DNA from: Saccharum officinarum
Lineage: Eukaryota; Streptophyta; Magnoliopsida; Poales; Poaceae
Length of the DNA stretch: 64,000 nucleotides
Direction of reading: 5' to 3'
NCBI GenBank assembly: GCA_020631735.1
Contig: CM036168.1
Span: forward strand, 97,320,932-97,384,931
The notes beneath the pieces are model-generated. The model was given only the letters and a program-made list of their open reading frames with translations, did no database searches and had not been told where the DNA came from. Positions 21,379-32,390 of the stretch are shown here, one piece after another (positions within the stretch are counted from its first letter, which is position 1; every line of letters begins with the position of its first letter). The position numbers were made by a program, and so were the translations under genes.

Positions 21379-23715
21379 TCAAGTCTTTTGTTTAGGGACC
21401 CAAACTTGAGAGGGGCCCTTAACTTTCTCAACTAGTGACTTGGCAACCCAAATTTTCTTTGGCCTATTCTTGTTAGGGGGACCCAAGAACATGACTTTCA
21501 TCTTTCCACTTGAGTCGTTTCTAAGCATGTAATGAGCATTGAAGGCAAAGGGTCTAGCATGCTTGGACAAGGGTTGTGGTGGTGGAGTTTTGCATTCATG
21601 AGCAAAATGGCCTTCTTGTCCACATTCAACACATCTCTTTGGCTTGGGCTTTGTCTTGCTTTGTTATTGTTTAGCCTTGATCTTCTTTTCTTGATTTGCC
21701 AAGTAGCCAATACCACTCCTATCCAACTTCATGACGGTGTTCATGAGTAGCTCACTTTGCAAATGTTGGCCTCTTGTGAACTTACTTAGGCCGGTCTTGA
21801 GATGCTCTTTCTCTTGCTTTAGCTTCTTGTTTTCTTGAATAAGTGACTCATTTGAAGCTTGCTTTTCAAGAGCCATCACCTTCTTGTTCTCAACTTTAAG
21901 CATCTCATTCTCACTCTTGAGCTTGACATAGTCATCATAATTGTTGGCCTCAACCACACTCTTGCCTTTGCCGCTAGAGCCTTGCTCAAAGTTCTCAACA
22001 ATCAAATCATCACATGATGTAGCTATATCAATCTTAACAATTTGGTTAGTAGCATCATGTATCTCAAGAGCAAGCTCATTAGCAACAATAAGAGTATCAT
22101 AATTGATTTTCAATGTGGTGTATTCATCTTTTAGCAAGTTTAGCCTAGTGATGAGTTCACCATGCTTCTTCTCAATTTTATCATGTTTATCTCTAAGCTC
22201 CTTGTTAGAAGTTTTAAGCTCTTTGAGAGAAGAAGACATAGTTTCATTTTGATCTATGAGCTCATCCCTAGTCTTATGTGCACTTTCAAGCTTAGATGAG
22301 AGTGATTCATTTTCATGTTGAAGCTCATCATTTTCATTTCTAGTCCTCCTTATGATTTTAGAATATTTATTTAACAATTTTACTAGTTCATCATAAAAGG
22401 GAGCATCATATTCATCATCACTATCACTATCATCATCATCACTATCACTATTTTGTACCTTTCGATCACCCTTTGCCATAAGGCATAGATGAGTAGTAGA
22501 AGATGATGGTGAAGATGGCGGTGAAGGTGGTGATGAAGATGTCGGTGAAGATGATGGTGGCCCAATCATAAGTGCGGCGATCTTCTCTTTTTCATTATCA
22601 CTTTTATCGCCGGAGGACTCACATGATGATTCAATGTCGATGAGCCAATCACCAATAATATAAGCCTTGCCTCCCTTCTTCTTCTTGTAGAACTCTCTTT
22701 TCTTGCCATCTTTCTTTTTGTATGGCTTGTTCTTTCTATTCTCATCTTCTTCATCACTTGAGTCATCTTTCTTGCCCTTGTACTTATTCTTGTACTTGTC
22801 TTTTGGAGGCTTCGGGCATTGGTGAGCTAGGTGGCCAAGTTCTCCACAATTGAAGCAATCCATTTTGGAGATTGGCTTCCTTTTGCTACTTGTGAAGAAT
22901 TTCTTCTTCTTGCCATCGAACTTGATGCCACTCTTGTTGAGCTTCTTTAGCATCTTGGTGGTCTTCCTCATCATGAGTGCAAGTGATTCATCATCAATGT
23001 CACTTTCACTTAAGCTTTCTTGCACTATCATGGCTTGGCCCTTCTTTTTTTTCTTTTTATGGCTAGTTTTGAAAGCCAAGTCTTTCTTCTTGGAAGATGA
23101 TGAGCCCTCTTCCGGAGTGATATGCATGTACATCTCATGAGCATTGATCTTTCCCAATACTTGAGTCGGTGTTGCGGCGGAGAGATCACTTTGGTGAAGT
23201 ACGGTGACAATGTGTCCATACTTCTCAACGGGAAGAACACTCAAAATCCTCCTTGCAACATCCGATTGACTCATTTGAGTGAGTCCAAGAGCATTGAGAT
23301 CTTCTACAAGAACATTCAAACGAGTGTACATCTCATTAGCACTTTCTTTGGGAAGCATCTCAAAAGAATTAATTTTCTTTAAGGCAATATGATAGCGTTC
23401 CTCACGCTCACTCTTAGTTCCCTCATGGAGAGCACAAAGATTTTCCTACAATTCATGAGCGTTTTTGGCATTGCGCACATGATAGAAGATATCTTTGCCT
23501 AAGCCCCGGTAGAGTGCATTTTTTTCCTTTGCATTCCACCGGTCGTACTTCTCCTCGTCACCACTTGGGTTAGCGGGATCCCTTATAGAAGGAAGCCCTT
23601 CGGTTGCGGCTCTAAGACACCCAACATCTATAGCTTCGAGGTACGCCTCCATACGAATTTTCCAATATGGAAAATCGTCTCCCTCAAAAGGGGGATGTCC
23701 TTCCCCATTAGACAT
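21379..23715 (-). pseudogene. gag: gag of element D, broken by two stops
   Basis: One frame runs from ATG at 23715 to TGA at 21379. N-terminal capsid-like sequence (FPYWKIRMEAYLEAIDVG) is followed by a TAG at 23446-23448, where Sirevirus gags have a tryptophan before ENLCALHEG. The main part then has a CCHC zinc knuckle CFNCGELGHLAHQC (near 22860), lysine-rich tracts, an acidic DDDDSDSDDEYD region, and a long coiled coil (about 22380-21720). A TAA at 21664 replaces a glutamine codon. A second knuckle CVECGQEGHFAHEC lies near 21620, and then an RPKKIWVAKSLVEK tail. Two knuckles plus a long coiled coil are a Sirevirus trait. Gag would package element RNA in cytoplasmic particles. Confidence 0.88.
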
Positions 23716-23754
23716 CTTGCTCTAGGCGGTGAAGCCTAAATTAAGAGCAACACG

Positions 23755-23766
23755 GCTCCGATACCA
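23755..23766 (-). other. Primer-binding site of element D
   Basis: The minus strand reads tggtatcggagc two bases after the 5' LTR. It matches the initiator-methionine tRNA 3' end complement (tggtatcagagc) except for one base. Confidence 0.85.
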
Positions 23767-24470
23767 ATTGAAAGGATCAAGATGCCCAAGAGGGGGGGTG
23801 AATTGGGCTTTTCTAAAAATTAATTGCAAGAATTAAACCCTACAAGCCAAACTTCACCCCTAGTGCCTACAAGTATTCCTTGTGATTCTACCGATAAAAG
23901 TTTTGCACCCTAAGTTCCAATCCTAGACTAGCATGGCAATTCTAGGAAAGTAAACAAGCAATGAAAGTAATGCATAAAAGTAAATGCTTGAAAGTAAGGG
24001 TTAGGAACACGGCGATGTTTTGCCGAGGTATCGGAGAGTCGCCACTCCCCACTAGTCCTCGTTGGAGCACCCGCGCAAGGGTATAGCTCCTCCTTGATCC
24101 ACGCAAGGATCAAGTGCTCTCTACGGGTTGATTCTTCGACACTCCGTCGCGGCGAATCACCCAAAACCGCTCACAACTTGAGTTGGGTCACCCACAATCT
24201 TGTCGGATGATCACCAAACTCCCAATCACCACCAAACCATCTAGGTGATGGCGATCACCAAGAGTAACAAGCTAGAACTCTCACTTGACCACAACAAGCC
24301 TAATGAGAAGATTGATGCACACTTGCTACACTCTTATCACTAGAGAGGATTCTCAAACTTTGATTCGCAAATCTCTATCCTCACTAGGGCTCTTGCACTC
24401 CCTTGCACTTCAAAGGTGTTTCTCAGCTGAACAAATGAGCAAGAGACCTCTAAAAGAGGTGGTGGGGATG

Positions 24471-24480
24471 TATTTATACA
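24471..24480 (-). promoter_or_regulatory. TATA box of element D 5' LTR
   Basis: The minus strand reads tgtataaata, the predicted core promoter for genomic RNA of D, preceded by the palindrome array. Confidence 0.7.
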
Positions 24481-24529
24481 CCCCACAGTCGAAACGAACC
24501 GTTACCTGCCAACTTAGCAAAACGCGGGG

Positions 24530-24985
24530 TGACCGGACGTGCCGGTCGAAGTGACCGGACGCGCCGGTCGCTCGTAACGGTCGAAATTCTGAAATTTCGG
24601 CTGAGTGACCGGACGCGCCGCTCGAAGTGACCGGACGCGCTGGTCGCTCGTAACGGTCGAAATTCTAAAATTTCGGCTGAGTGACCGGACGCGCCGGTCA
24701 GGGGTGATCGGACGCGTCCGATCGTGCAGGGAGCTTACTGTAAAGAGACCGGACGCGTGACCGCGTCCGATCGGTGATCGCAGGACCTTACTAGAACATG
24801 ACCGGACGCGCCGATCATTTCACAGTCGCGTCTGATTACGCTGTTTACCCTCTGGAACACGTGTCAGACTGACCACCGCGTTCGGTCCTCTCAAGGACCG
24901 CGTCCGGTCAATCAGTTGAAACCGCAGTGAAGTGTTAGTACTGACCGGACGCGTCCGATCATGATCAGGACCGCGTCCGGTCATA
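24530..24985. repeat. CpG palindrome array in D 5' LTR
   Basis: It shows the same structure as 12650-13130. The longest palindrome (24943-24960) has one transition, gaccggacgcgtccgatc, relative to the perfect copy in the 3' LTR. Confidence 0.85.
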
Positions 24986-25423
24986 GGTAAACGGCTCAAA
25001 CGTCTTCTAAACGCGATGCAACTTGAACCAAGTTGCTTCCAACTGAACTCTGAGCTTTTCTCGAGCTACCTAGTGCTAAGTTTGACAAGTATGCACCACA
25101 CCTAAACATAGGACTCACCTAGGTCAAGCTACTCGCTCATACCCCCCTTTATAGTACGGTTAAAGGAAGAAACAAAGATCCTAACGACTATTCTAGATGT
25201 AACTCATCACCTTGACATCTGGAACTAACCGTCCTTAATCTTATCGTTGATCCTTTGAAAACCGAAATGATTTCCATCAAGGGACATGAATACCATATTG
25301 CTCAAAGCAGTTATCACTTCCATGACCTAACTTACCAAGGTTTCTGCAAAACACACATTAGTCATGGTAATAAAGTGTTGTCATCAATTGCTGAAACTAA
25401 CTCTCGGGGCCTAGATGCTTTCA

Positions 25424-26121
25424 GCGAGCTAATCAACTATCAAGAGTTTAACCCTCAGCGGGTGCCGCACATCCACTCACAAGATGGGGATCCTCCAAGC
25501 CACGAGCTCCACTAGAGTAGCCAATTCACGAACTCCCGTAGGGAAGGCTCAAGAACCCCTCACAATCGCTTGGTGAGGCTCGAACAAGTCTTCAATCGCG
25601 AGCTCAATCACCACCGCTGCTCCAAGCCATCTAGGGTGTCAGGAAACACCCAAGAGTAACAAGCAATCCGCAGCAAATTCGAAGATCAAGTGCCACTAGA
25701 TGCAACTCTCAATACAACGCACTTGAATCTCACTCAATCTCTCTAGAGTATGCAACCAAGCAAGGAGATGAGTAGAGGGGAAGTTCCCTAGCTCAAAGTG
25801 TGCCTCAATATCTCAAATGTGCAAGAGAGAGCTCCCCAAACCCGACCACCATCTATTTATAGCCCCACGAACGAATATGGCTGTTACCCCTTCACTGGGT
25901 GAATTTTTTGATCGACCGGACGCGCTGCACCGCATCCGATCGCCCTGTGCCGTCCACGTGTCCCTCCATGTTCAACACCGAACGTCCGATCTCAACGGTC
26001 GACTTAGCGTTCCAACGGTCAAACGAGCGACCGAACGCTCTGCTCAACTGACCGGACGCGCTACACCCAGCGTCTAGTTTGAGTCCAGTAAGGGTTCACT
26101 CATGACCGGATGTGTCCGATC
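25424..26121 (-). repeat. Tandem unit 2, right part
   Basis: The segment begins with the duplicated gcgag and continues the unit interrupted at 11888. It has a 22-bp deletion near 25920 relative to units 1 and 3, which explains the shorter spacing (1341 rather than 1363 bp once D is removed). Confidence 0.8.
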
Positions 26122-27485
26122 GATTCCCGTGTCCGATCGTTTCCAGAGAGCTCCTAGAGCGCTCAAATCGTGATCGGACGCGTCGGGTTAGACGCGATCG
26201 GACGCACCACCTGTGTCTAGTCCTTCACTGCCTACCACGTGTCAATGCCACACCCACGCCACTGCATCAACGAGCGACCGTGATGACTGGACGCTGCACC
26301 AGCGCGTCAAGTCCAGCATCCAGTGTAAGGTCCTAAATGGCTAGAGGAGGGTGAATAGCCTTTTTAAATTTTCTACAAACTTTACTCAACAACAAAGTTA
26401 GTATAAAAGATGACGAAGCTAATTCTAGCACAAGCTCAACTATGCTAAGCAAGCCACCTACACAATTCTAGTTAACAAGGCTATGATCTCTAATTCACAC
26501 CACAAGCTAAGTCACTAAGTTACTTACTCCTATGTGATACAAACTACTCTAAGCACACTAGACAAGATATGGTGCAAGAATGTAAAAGGGGAGTGAATTG
26601 ATTCTTATACCGACGGTGTAGAGATGAGATGTATCCAAAGAATCAATTACACACAATCACAATGAGAATCCTCGGCAAGAGATGACACAAGATTTTTTAC
26701 CGAGGTTCACTTACTTCCCGACAAGCTACTCCTCGTTGTGGCGATGCACCTACTTGATGGATCGCGAGCTAATCAACTATCAAGAGTTGAACCCTCAGCA
26801 GGTGCCGCACATCCACTCACAAGATGAGGATCCTCCAAGCCACGAGCTCCACTAGAGTAGCCAATTCGCGAACTCCCGCAGGGAAGGCTCAAGAACCCCT
26901 CACAATCGCTTGGTGAGGCTTGAACAAGTCTTCAATCGCGAGCTCAATCACCACCGCTGCTCCAAGCCATCTAGGGTGTCGGGAAACACCCAAGAGTAAT
27001 AAGCAATCCGTAGCAAACTCGAAGATCAAGTGCCACTAGATGCAACTCTCAATACAGCGCACTTGAATCTCACTTAATCTCTCTAGAGTATGCAACCAAG
27101 CAAGGAGATGAGTGGAGGGAAAGTTCCCTAGCTCAAAGTGTGCCTCAATATCTCAAATGTGCAAGAGAGAGCTCCCCAAACCCGACCACCATCTATTTAT
27201 AGCCCCACGAACGAATATGGTCGTTACCCCTTCACTAGGTGAATTTTTGGATCGACCGAACGCGTCGGTCGAATTGACCGGACGCGCTGCACCGCGTCCG
27301 ATCGCCCTGTGTCGTCCATGTGTCCCTCCGTGTTCAACACCGAACGTCCGATCTCAACAGTCGACTTAGCGTTCCAACGGTCAAACGAGCGACCGGACGC
27401 TCTGCTCAACTGACTGGACGCGCTACACCTAGCGTCCAGTTTGAGTCTAGTAAGGGTTCACTTGTGACCGGACGTGTCCGATCGA
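26122..27485 (-). repeat. Tandem unit 3
   Basis: This is the third copy: the S1 tail to catccag (26318-26323), then the S2 start at tgtaaggtcc (26324), and a TATA box for the minus strand at 27194-27201. At 27485 the sequence does not return to gattcccgtgt but goes on into the rest of LTR S2, so this copy preserves the original S1/S2 arrangement. Confidence 0.75.
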
Positions 27486-28358
27486 TCGTGACCGGACGCG
27501 CACCGCGTCCGATCGACCTTGTGATCTGCTGTCCCTCTGGGCGCCTAACCGGACGTGTCGGTCCCACGAGTGACCGGATGCGCCGGTGCAAAACCCTAGC
27601 CCGCGCGTCTCTGTAGCAGCTGCTACTGACCGGACACGCTGGTCGTGCGGAGACCGCGTCCGGTCCAGCGTCCGGTCACCTCAGTCACCTCCGTTCATCT
27701 CCGTTTCTATCCACGATGATTTAGAAAAAATCTCTGCCACCAGCGTAGTGGAAAATAAGCGTTACATCTCCACGAAAACTCCTAAATCTCGCCTCGAAAG
27801 CTCGGCGGGAGGGAGAGAGAAACTCAAACCCCTCTCTACCGCTCAAACTCCACCGCCTTCGCAAATGTGCTAACACCACCAAGTGTAAATCACCATGTGC
27901 ATGTGTGTTAGAATTTTCACAATCATTTTTCAAGGCGTTACGTTAGCTCTCTACTAGATCCTAATGCATATGCTCAAGATGATGGCCTAGTAGCACTTGA
28001 TTCACGAGCTAACCATGATTGCCCCTCTTGATAGTCGGCTATCAATCCTAAACCTGGTCAATCATTTCTCTACTCATCTTAGACCGGCAAAAGCAAACCC
28101 TATGATTATACATTTTCCTTGATCACTTTGTTCCATGTCCATCTCCTCATGCTTGATCACCATGATCATCATTTCATGTGCATCTCCACCATGATCGTCA
28201 TTTCATGTCCATGCACCATCTCTTTGTGATCTTGTGGCCACCACTCCTTGCCACATACACCTTCATCACATGTGTTGCTTATGCCTAACTCAAAACACTT
28301 AACACATGACATTAGCAACTTGGTGTCATTAATTACCAAAACCAAACTTGGGCTTTCA
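26324..28358 (-). mobile_element. LTR S2 (solo LTR, Sirevirus-like, about 2035 bp)
   Basis: The plus strand starts tgtaaggtcc and ends gggctttca. Read on the minus strand it starts TGAAAGCCCAAGTTTGG, like F (TGAAAGTCC) and S1 (TGAAAGGTCC). It is flanked by tccag (26319-26323; tccgg in the other tandem copies) and tccgg (28359-28363), a 5-bp duplication. No internal region or second LTR is present. The stretch 27720-27940 is recognisably homologous to 58925-59060 of element F in inverse orientation. Confidence 0.7.
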
Positions 28359-29204
28359 TCCGGTCACTCACAGTGACCTCTTTTCGCCTTTGTTTCTTCA
28401 CCGAGTTGATTCGTTTCAACTCCAACTTCTTTCTCCTTTGTAAATGTGCCAACACCACCAAATGTACACCACCATGTGCAAGTGTGTTAGCATTTCACAA
28501 ACATTTTTCCAAAGGAGTTAGCCACTCAACTTGCCACGCCACTCGATCCTAGCAACGATGCAAAGTTAGATCACTTGAGTGGCACTAGATGACCGATATG
28601 CAAACAAGTTTGCCCCTCTTGATAGTACGGTCATCTATCCTAAACCCGGTCATAAACTTCTCTATACACCTATGACTAGTGAAATGAAATACCCTATAGG
28701 TTATACCTTTGCCTTGTGCATTCCATTCCATCTCCTCCAATGTCGATGCAACACATGCACCAACACGATCAACAATGATATGATCCACTTCATATCATCA
28801 CATGATCATATTGGTTCATCGATCTTAACTACACTTGCTCTTCACCATTGCGTCGGTCCATCGACGCCAAGTCTTGCTAAAGCTTCATCGTCACACGCGA
28901 TCCCTCGCTTCGAAGCCTCCGACTTGCCCTTCACACTTGCAACCGGTCCGTCGAGCCAAGTCATGTCTTGATCTTCTCCACCTTGGTCACATGACTCAAT
29001 GTCATGTGTCATGTGTCATGTGCAATGAGCTCCTTCATCAACACATGTGTAAGCATTGCAACATCTCCGAGCCATCTTTACTGTCATGGCATATGTTGCT
29101 TACACACATGTACCTGTGGACTAATCTCATGTGTATCTCACATAAACACAATTAGTCCACCTAAGGTTGTCACTCAATTACCAAAACCAAACAAGGACCT
29201 TTCA
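28359..29204 (-). mobile_element. Outer LTR S1, U3 terminal segment
   Basis: The segment ends ccaaacaaggacctttca at 29204; on the minus strand this is a TGAAAGGTCC start like the other Sirevirus-like LTRs. Its other side is the S2 insertion. Together with 404-1384 and 9609-10079 it makes up the S1 LTR. ORFs here are not meaningful. Confidence 0.6.
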
Positions 29205-29526
29205 AGTGCAGGAGCATCGTGTTTGGTCTCCTGGACGACCTGGCCGGTGGCATGCAAAAAGCGTCGCTAGACCTGGCACTCGAGAAATAGATTTTGATTC
29301 TGTTTCTTGAGGGCCTGGCTCACGTGGGCGCAAGTGTGCGCGCATTCTGTCTCATCTAAGAGAGAGCGAGCACAAGGAACAGGCAACCAAACGACTGCTC
29401 TCTAGATCCTGGCACAACAGAGCTAGGTAACAAAACAAACATGACTTCATGGTCATAGCCTAGCTAGCGCTAGCCTGGCTTTTTAGATGCAATGAAGGCA
29501 AGCTGAGAAGTGAACCAAACAGACCC
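29205..29526. mobile_element. Tourist-like MITE, right half
   Basis: This completes the element begun at 356-403. It ends gaaccaaacagaccc, then TAA (29527-29529), matching the TAA at 353-355. Internal cctggcc/ggccagg-like blocks match the left half in inverse orientation. It is non-coding. Confidence 0.65.
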
Positions 29527-30690
29527 TAAGCAAAAGGAGGCACACAACTAGCCCAACACCATCACTGGATGACAAAACTACCAAGTCAACACACTGTAGT
29601 CACAGCTTGCACCGCTATTAAAGGCAATGCCCCGCACCGAGCAAGCCACTGCCATGCAAGGAAAGTCACCGCAAGCTGCTGCAAGTTGTGTAGTTATTGC
29701 GACATTGTTTGCTCTTGCCTCGTCTACTGACGTCATCTTGTACCGAACTAACCACTGTCATGAAAGGATAGCCACCACAGTTCGCTACAAGCCACGAAAC
29801 TGAAACGCAAAATAAGTGCCTTAAGTCGCCGACTGTGTATAGCTCCAATCAACCTGTCAGTATATTAGACCCTGGTACCCTTGTCGCCAGGAGATAAGCT
29901 CGACTAGGATGAGTTGGACTGAGCTTGCTAAGGAATAGGCCCAAGTTGGATAGGATGCATCAATGACTTGGAAAGCAAGCTATTAGCTAGATAGCCTTGG
30001 GAACCAAGAAAGTGATGTTGATCTGCTAGGATTCGATAGAATCTCCCTGTAACAAACTAGGAAATCGTAGATTGATATCATTTGGTATTCCATATGTAAC
30101 CCTACCCTCGGCCTATATAATGGGAGGTAGGGTGACCCATTAATAGTTTTAACATTCATAGCTAGGAACCCTTGACAAACTCATTGGCACCCCTATAAAC
30201 CCCAGACATACGATATACAAGAAGCATTCTCCACTAGACGTAGGGTACCACGTACCTAAACCATATAAATTTGTGTATCATGAGCTACCCATCTGATTCC
30301 ACACGCATAAAAAGTTGATCTACTAGTCAGACGATAAATTCTACGACGCAACCCAACTGCCTTACTGAGAAAACAACACATCAAAGCGAGCGCTTCTAGT
30401 AGCCAATCTAAAGGTCTTTGCGTAAACCAAAGCAACAATGCACTTTTGTTGGCCACTTTGTGCCGCATTGGCCTCTTGCCAACTTTGTAGGCACCTCTAG
30501 CACAAGGTGTCACCTTATCATCTATCATCACCCAACAACCACCACACAGATGCTCTCCAATCTCACGCATATGCCCTCGTTAGGACCGAAGATGCACACA
30601 CACGCCCATGCAGGGTCTATTTTCAAAGGGAAAAAACTGTGAGGGGTTAAAAGTAAAAATATATACATGACATGATGGCTTACAGGGATG
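29527..30690 (+). repeat. Unassigned sequence with a decayed LTR-like piece
   Basis: No gene was found. Around 29870-30250 the plus strand has LTR-like features: a TATA box ctatataatgggag at 30112-30125, preceded by aaccctacc and followed about 100 bp later by gacgtagggtaccacg, an arrangement seen in R/U5 regions of grass gypsy LTRs. I cannot define its ends. Confidence 0.3.
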
Positions 30691-30870
30691 GCAACACCCG
30701 TGGGCTTCATACCCAATGGGTGTGGGCACAGGCATGAAAATTCACTAGCAGGTACATAAGGGTCGGATACCCGCAAAGATACGGGTAGGGTGCAGGTAAC
30801 ATATTTTGCCCGTAGGTACCCGACAGGTACCCGCAATTTGAGAATATATGAATATATGTCACCTTCATAT
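30691..30870 (+). repeat. One end of a hAT-like element
   Basis: It begins cagggatggcaacacccgtg, with repeated acccg/cgggta words, a terminal signature common in grass hAT-like elements. No matching opposite end could be located, so it is a fragment. Confidence 0.35.
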
Positions 30871-31517
30871 GCATATTATGTCAAATAGTTTATTTAACAC
30901 ATAATTTGTAGCATATAAATAACATATCAAACTATAAAATACGATATTTTATATGGATAACATAATAAAGTGATTGTGTGAGCTATTGATAACTTGTGTA
31001 AGTTATTTGTGTTATTTGTATGAGCATGAATGATCGAATTATGAATCTAGGATGTATTGTGGCTTGTGAATTACTGTATATTGTCCTAATGATATCTATG
31101 TAAGTGAGAATGATATATTTGTGGTTTAACTATGAATTTATTATTTTATATCTCTATGATTAAAAGTTAGGGTCGCATGTATGCTCGAGGCGGGTAAATG
31201 CTTCACCCGTAGTTTACCTGACCCCCTACCATCACTAGGCTTGCCACGTCAGCGAGAAATGTCCACGTGGCTGGTATGGACATGCGGTGTATCACTTAAC
31301 AAGATTAGGAACCTAGAAACGTATTTTCAAAGTTCATGGACCTATTTGACATACCTTTACAAGTTTGAGGGCCACTAGTGCATTTAACTCTTAAGTATAT
31401 ATCATATCGCCAACTCTACGACATTAGTGACCGGAGATGAGATACAGGAGAAATATATACTGGTGCGGAAGAATCTTTTGCGATTCAGTTCTTGGTGAAT
31501 TTGGCATTACAAACTTA
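30871..31517. other. AT-rich stretch, nothing recognised
   Basis: No ORF, repeat boundary or RNA gene is supported here. Confidence 0.3.
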
Positions 31518-31670
31518 GGGTGTGTTTGGTAGAGCTCCGACTCCAACAAAAGCTGCTCTGGCCTCAGCTTCTCTCTGGAGTAGCTTTCTTTGGCTAGACA
31601 TCTCCTCTAGCAGAGTATTTAGTAAAACAGAGTTGCTAGCGCCTGGACGTCTGGATGCTAGCCCCGTCCG
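31518..31670. repeat. Fragment of a grass DNA transposon
   Basis: It starts gggtgtgtttggtagagctc after tta. I recognise this as a terminal sequence type of non-autonomous grass transposons. The opposite end is not found. Confidence 0.35.
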
Positions 31671-31879
31671 AACTACCGCGCTTGCATGCCTTATTCGCAT
31701 GCTGCTGCTGCTGTTTGCCCCGCCTACTGCACGCGCCTGCTGCTGCTGCTTGTCTCCGCCTGCTACACCTGCTAGCTCCTGCTACATGTGACTGCATGCG
31801 CCTGCTGCTGCGCATGCACGCCATGTTGTTGGGCAAGCACACGGGACCGCTTCTGCCTGCGCTTGTTTCCCGTGCCTGC

Positions 31880-32390
31880 TAATGAAAACAATTGTAATAT
31901 GAAACACTTGCTGCAATATACGTCTGAAATAGATAAAACATTTAGAAACATACCTTGCAACATATGTGTATAGCCACTACAGCATATGCAACATCTAGAT
32001 AAAACAATTGCAACATACTTCTGAAAACAGCTAAAACATTTGAAACATACACTTGCAACATACGTGTATAGCCATTGTAATATATGCAACTTCCAAATAA
32101 ACTCTTACAACTTGCAACATGAAAATACTTGCTGCAATATAAGACTGAAATATTTGGAATATACGCTTGCAACATATGTGAAACATATACAACATCCAGA
32201 TCAGAACACTTGCAAATATACATCTGAAACAGAGATGAAACATTTTGAACAAAGCCTTGCAACATTCAGCTGAAACACTTGCAACATATGCAACATCCCG
32301 ATCTACTTTTGCAACATCCATATGAAGCACTTACAACATACTTCTGAAACATCTAAAACACATGAGAGCAACATCTCCATGCTTCTTGGG
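31880..32390. repeat. Degenerate GCAACAT repeat field
   Basis: About 14 copies of ttgcaacat or close variants occur at irregular 25-60-bp spacing, mixed with tgaaacat/taaaacat words. Long ORFs on the minus strand (cysteine, leucine and tyrosine rich) are translations of this repeat, not genes. Similar fields occur inside grass DNA transposons, but I cannot assign a family. Confidence 0.55.

Larger units (their letters stand above)
11889..25423 (-). mobile_element. Element D, 13.5-kb Sirevirus-type Ty1/copia retrotransposon
   Basis: The element is complete: 5' LTR 23769-25423, PBS 23755-23766, gag 23715-21379, pol 21334-18143, a third ORF 16472-14016, PPT 13564-13577, 3' LTR 11889-13563. The target duplications are acgag (11884-11888, mutated) and gcgag (25424-25428). 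The order protease, integrase, reverse transcriptase, RNase H is Ty1/copia. The long gag with coiled-coil and two zinc knuckles, the SHWVIDSGCTQHMTG protease and the extra 3' ORF point to the Sirevirus (Maximus/SIRE) lineage. The first 770 bp of the two LTRs differ at 13 positions by my count (about 98% identity), so it is fairly recent. gag and pol carry stops and frameshifts, so it is not autonomous. Confidence 0.9.
23769..25423 (-). mobile_element. Element D, 5' LTR (1655 bp)
   Basis: The ends are TGAAAG and CTTTCA; TATA for the minus strand is at 24471-24480 and the palindrome array at 24530-24985. Compared with the 3' LTR it lacks 20 bp within the array (near 24778, between repeated gatg/gtcg stretches). 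It is followed by gcgag, the target duplication. Confidence 0.9.

Noticed and set aside
22850..23140. Plus-strand ORF antisense to gag of element D
   Set aside because: Shadow of the lysine-rich gag coding strand; Phe/Leu-rich by complementarity.
9878..27485. Satellite DNA
   Set aside because: The repeated unit is made of two identifiable LTR segments and occurs only three times, so it is a local duplication, not a satellite.
31772..32330. Cys/Leu/Tyr-rich ORFs on the minus strand
   Set aside because: They are translations of the GCAACAT repeat field.
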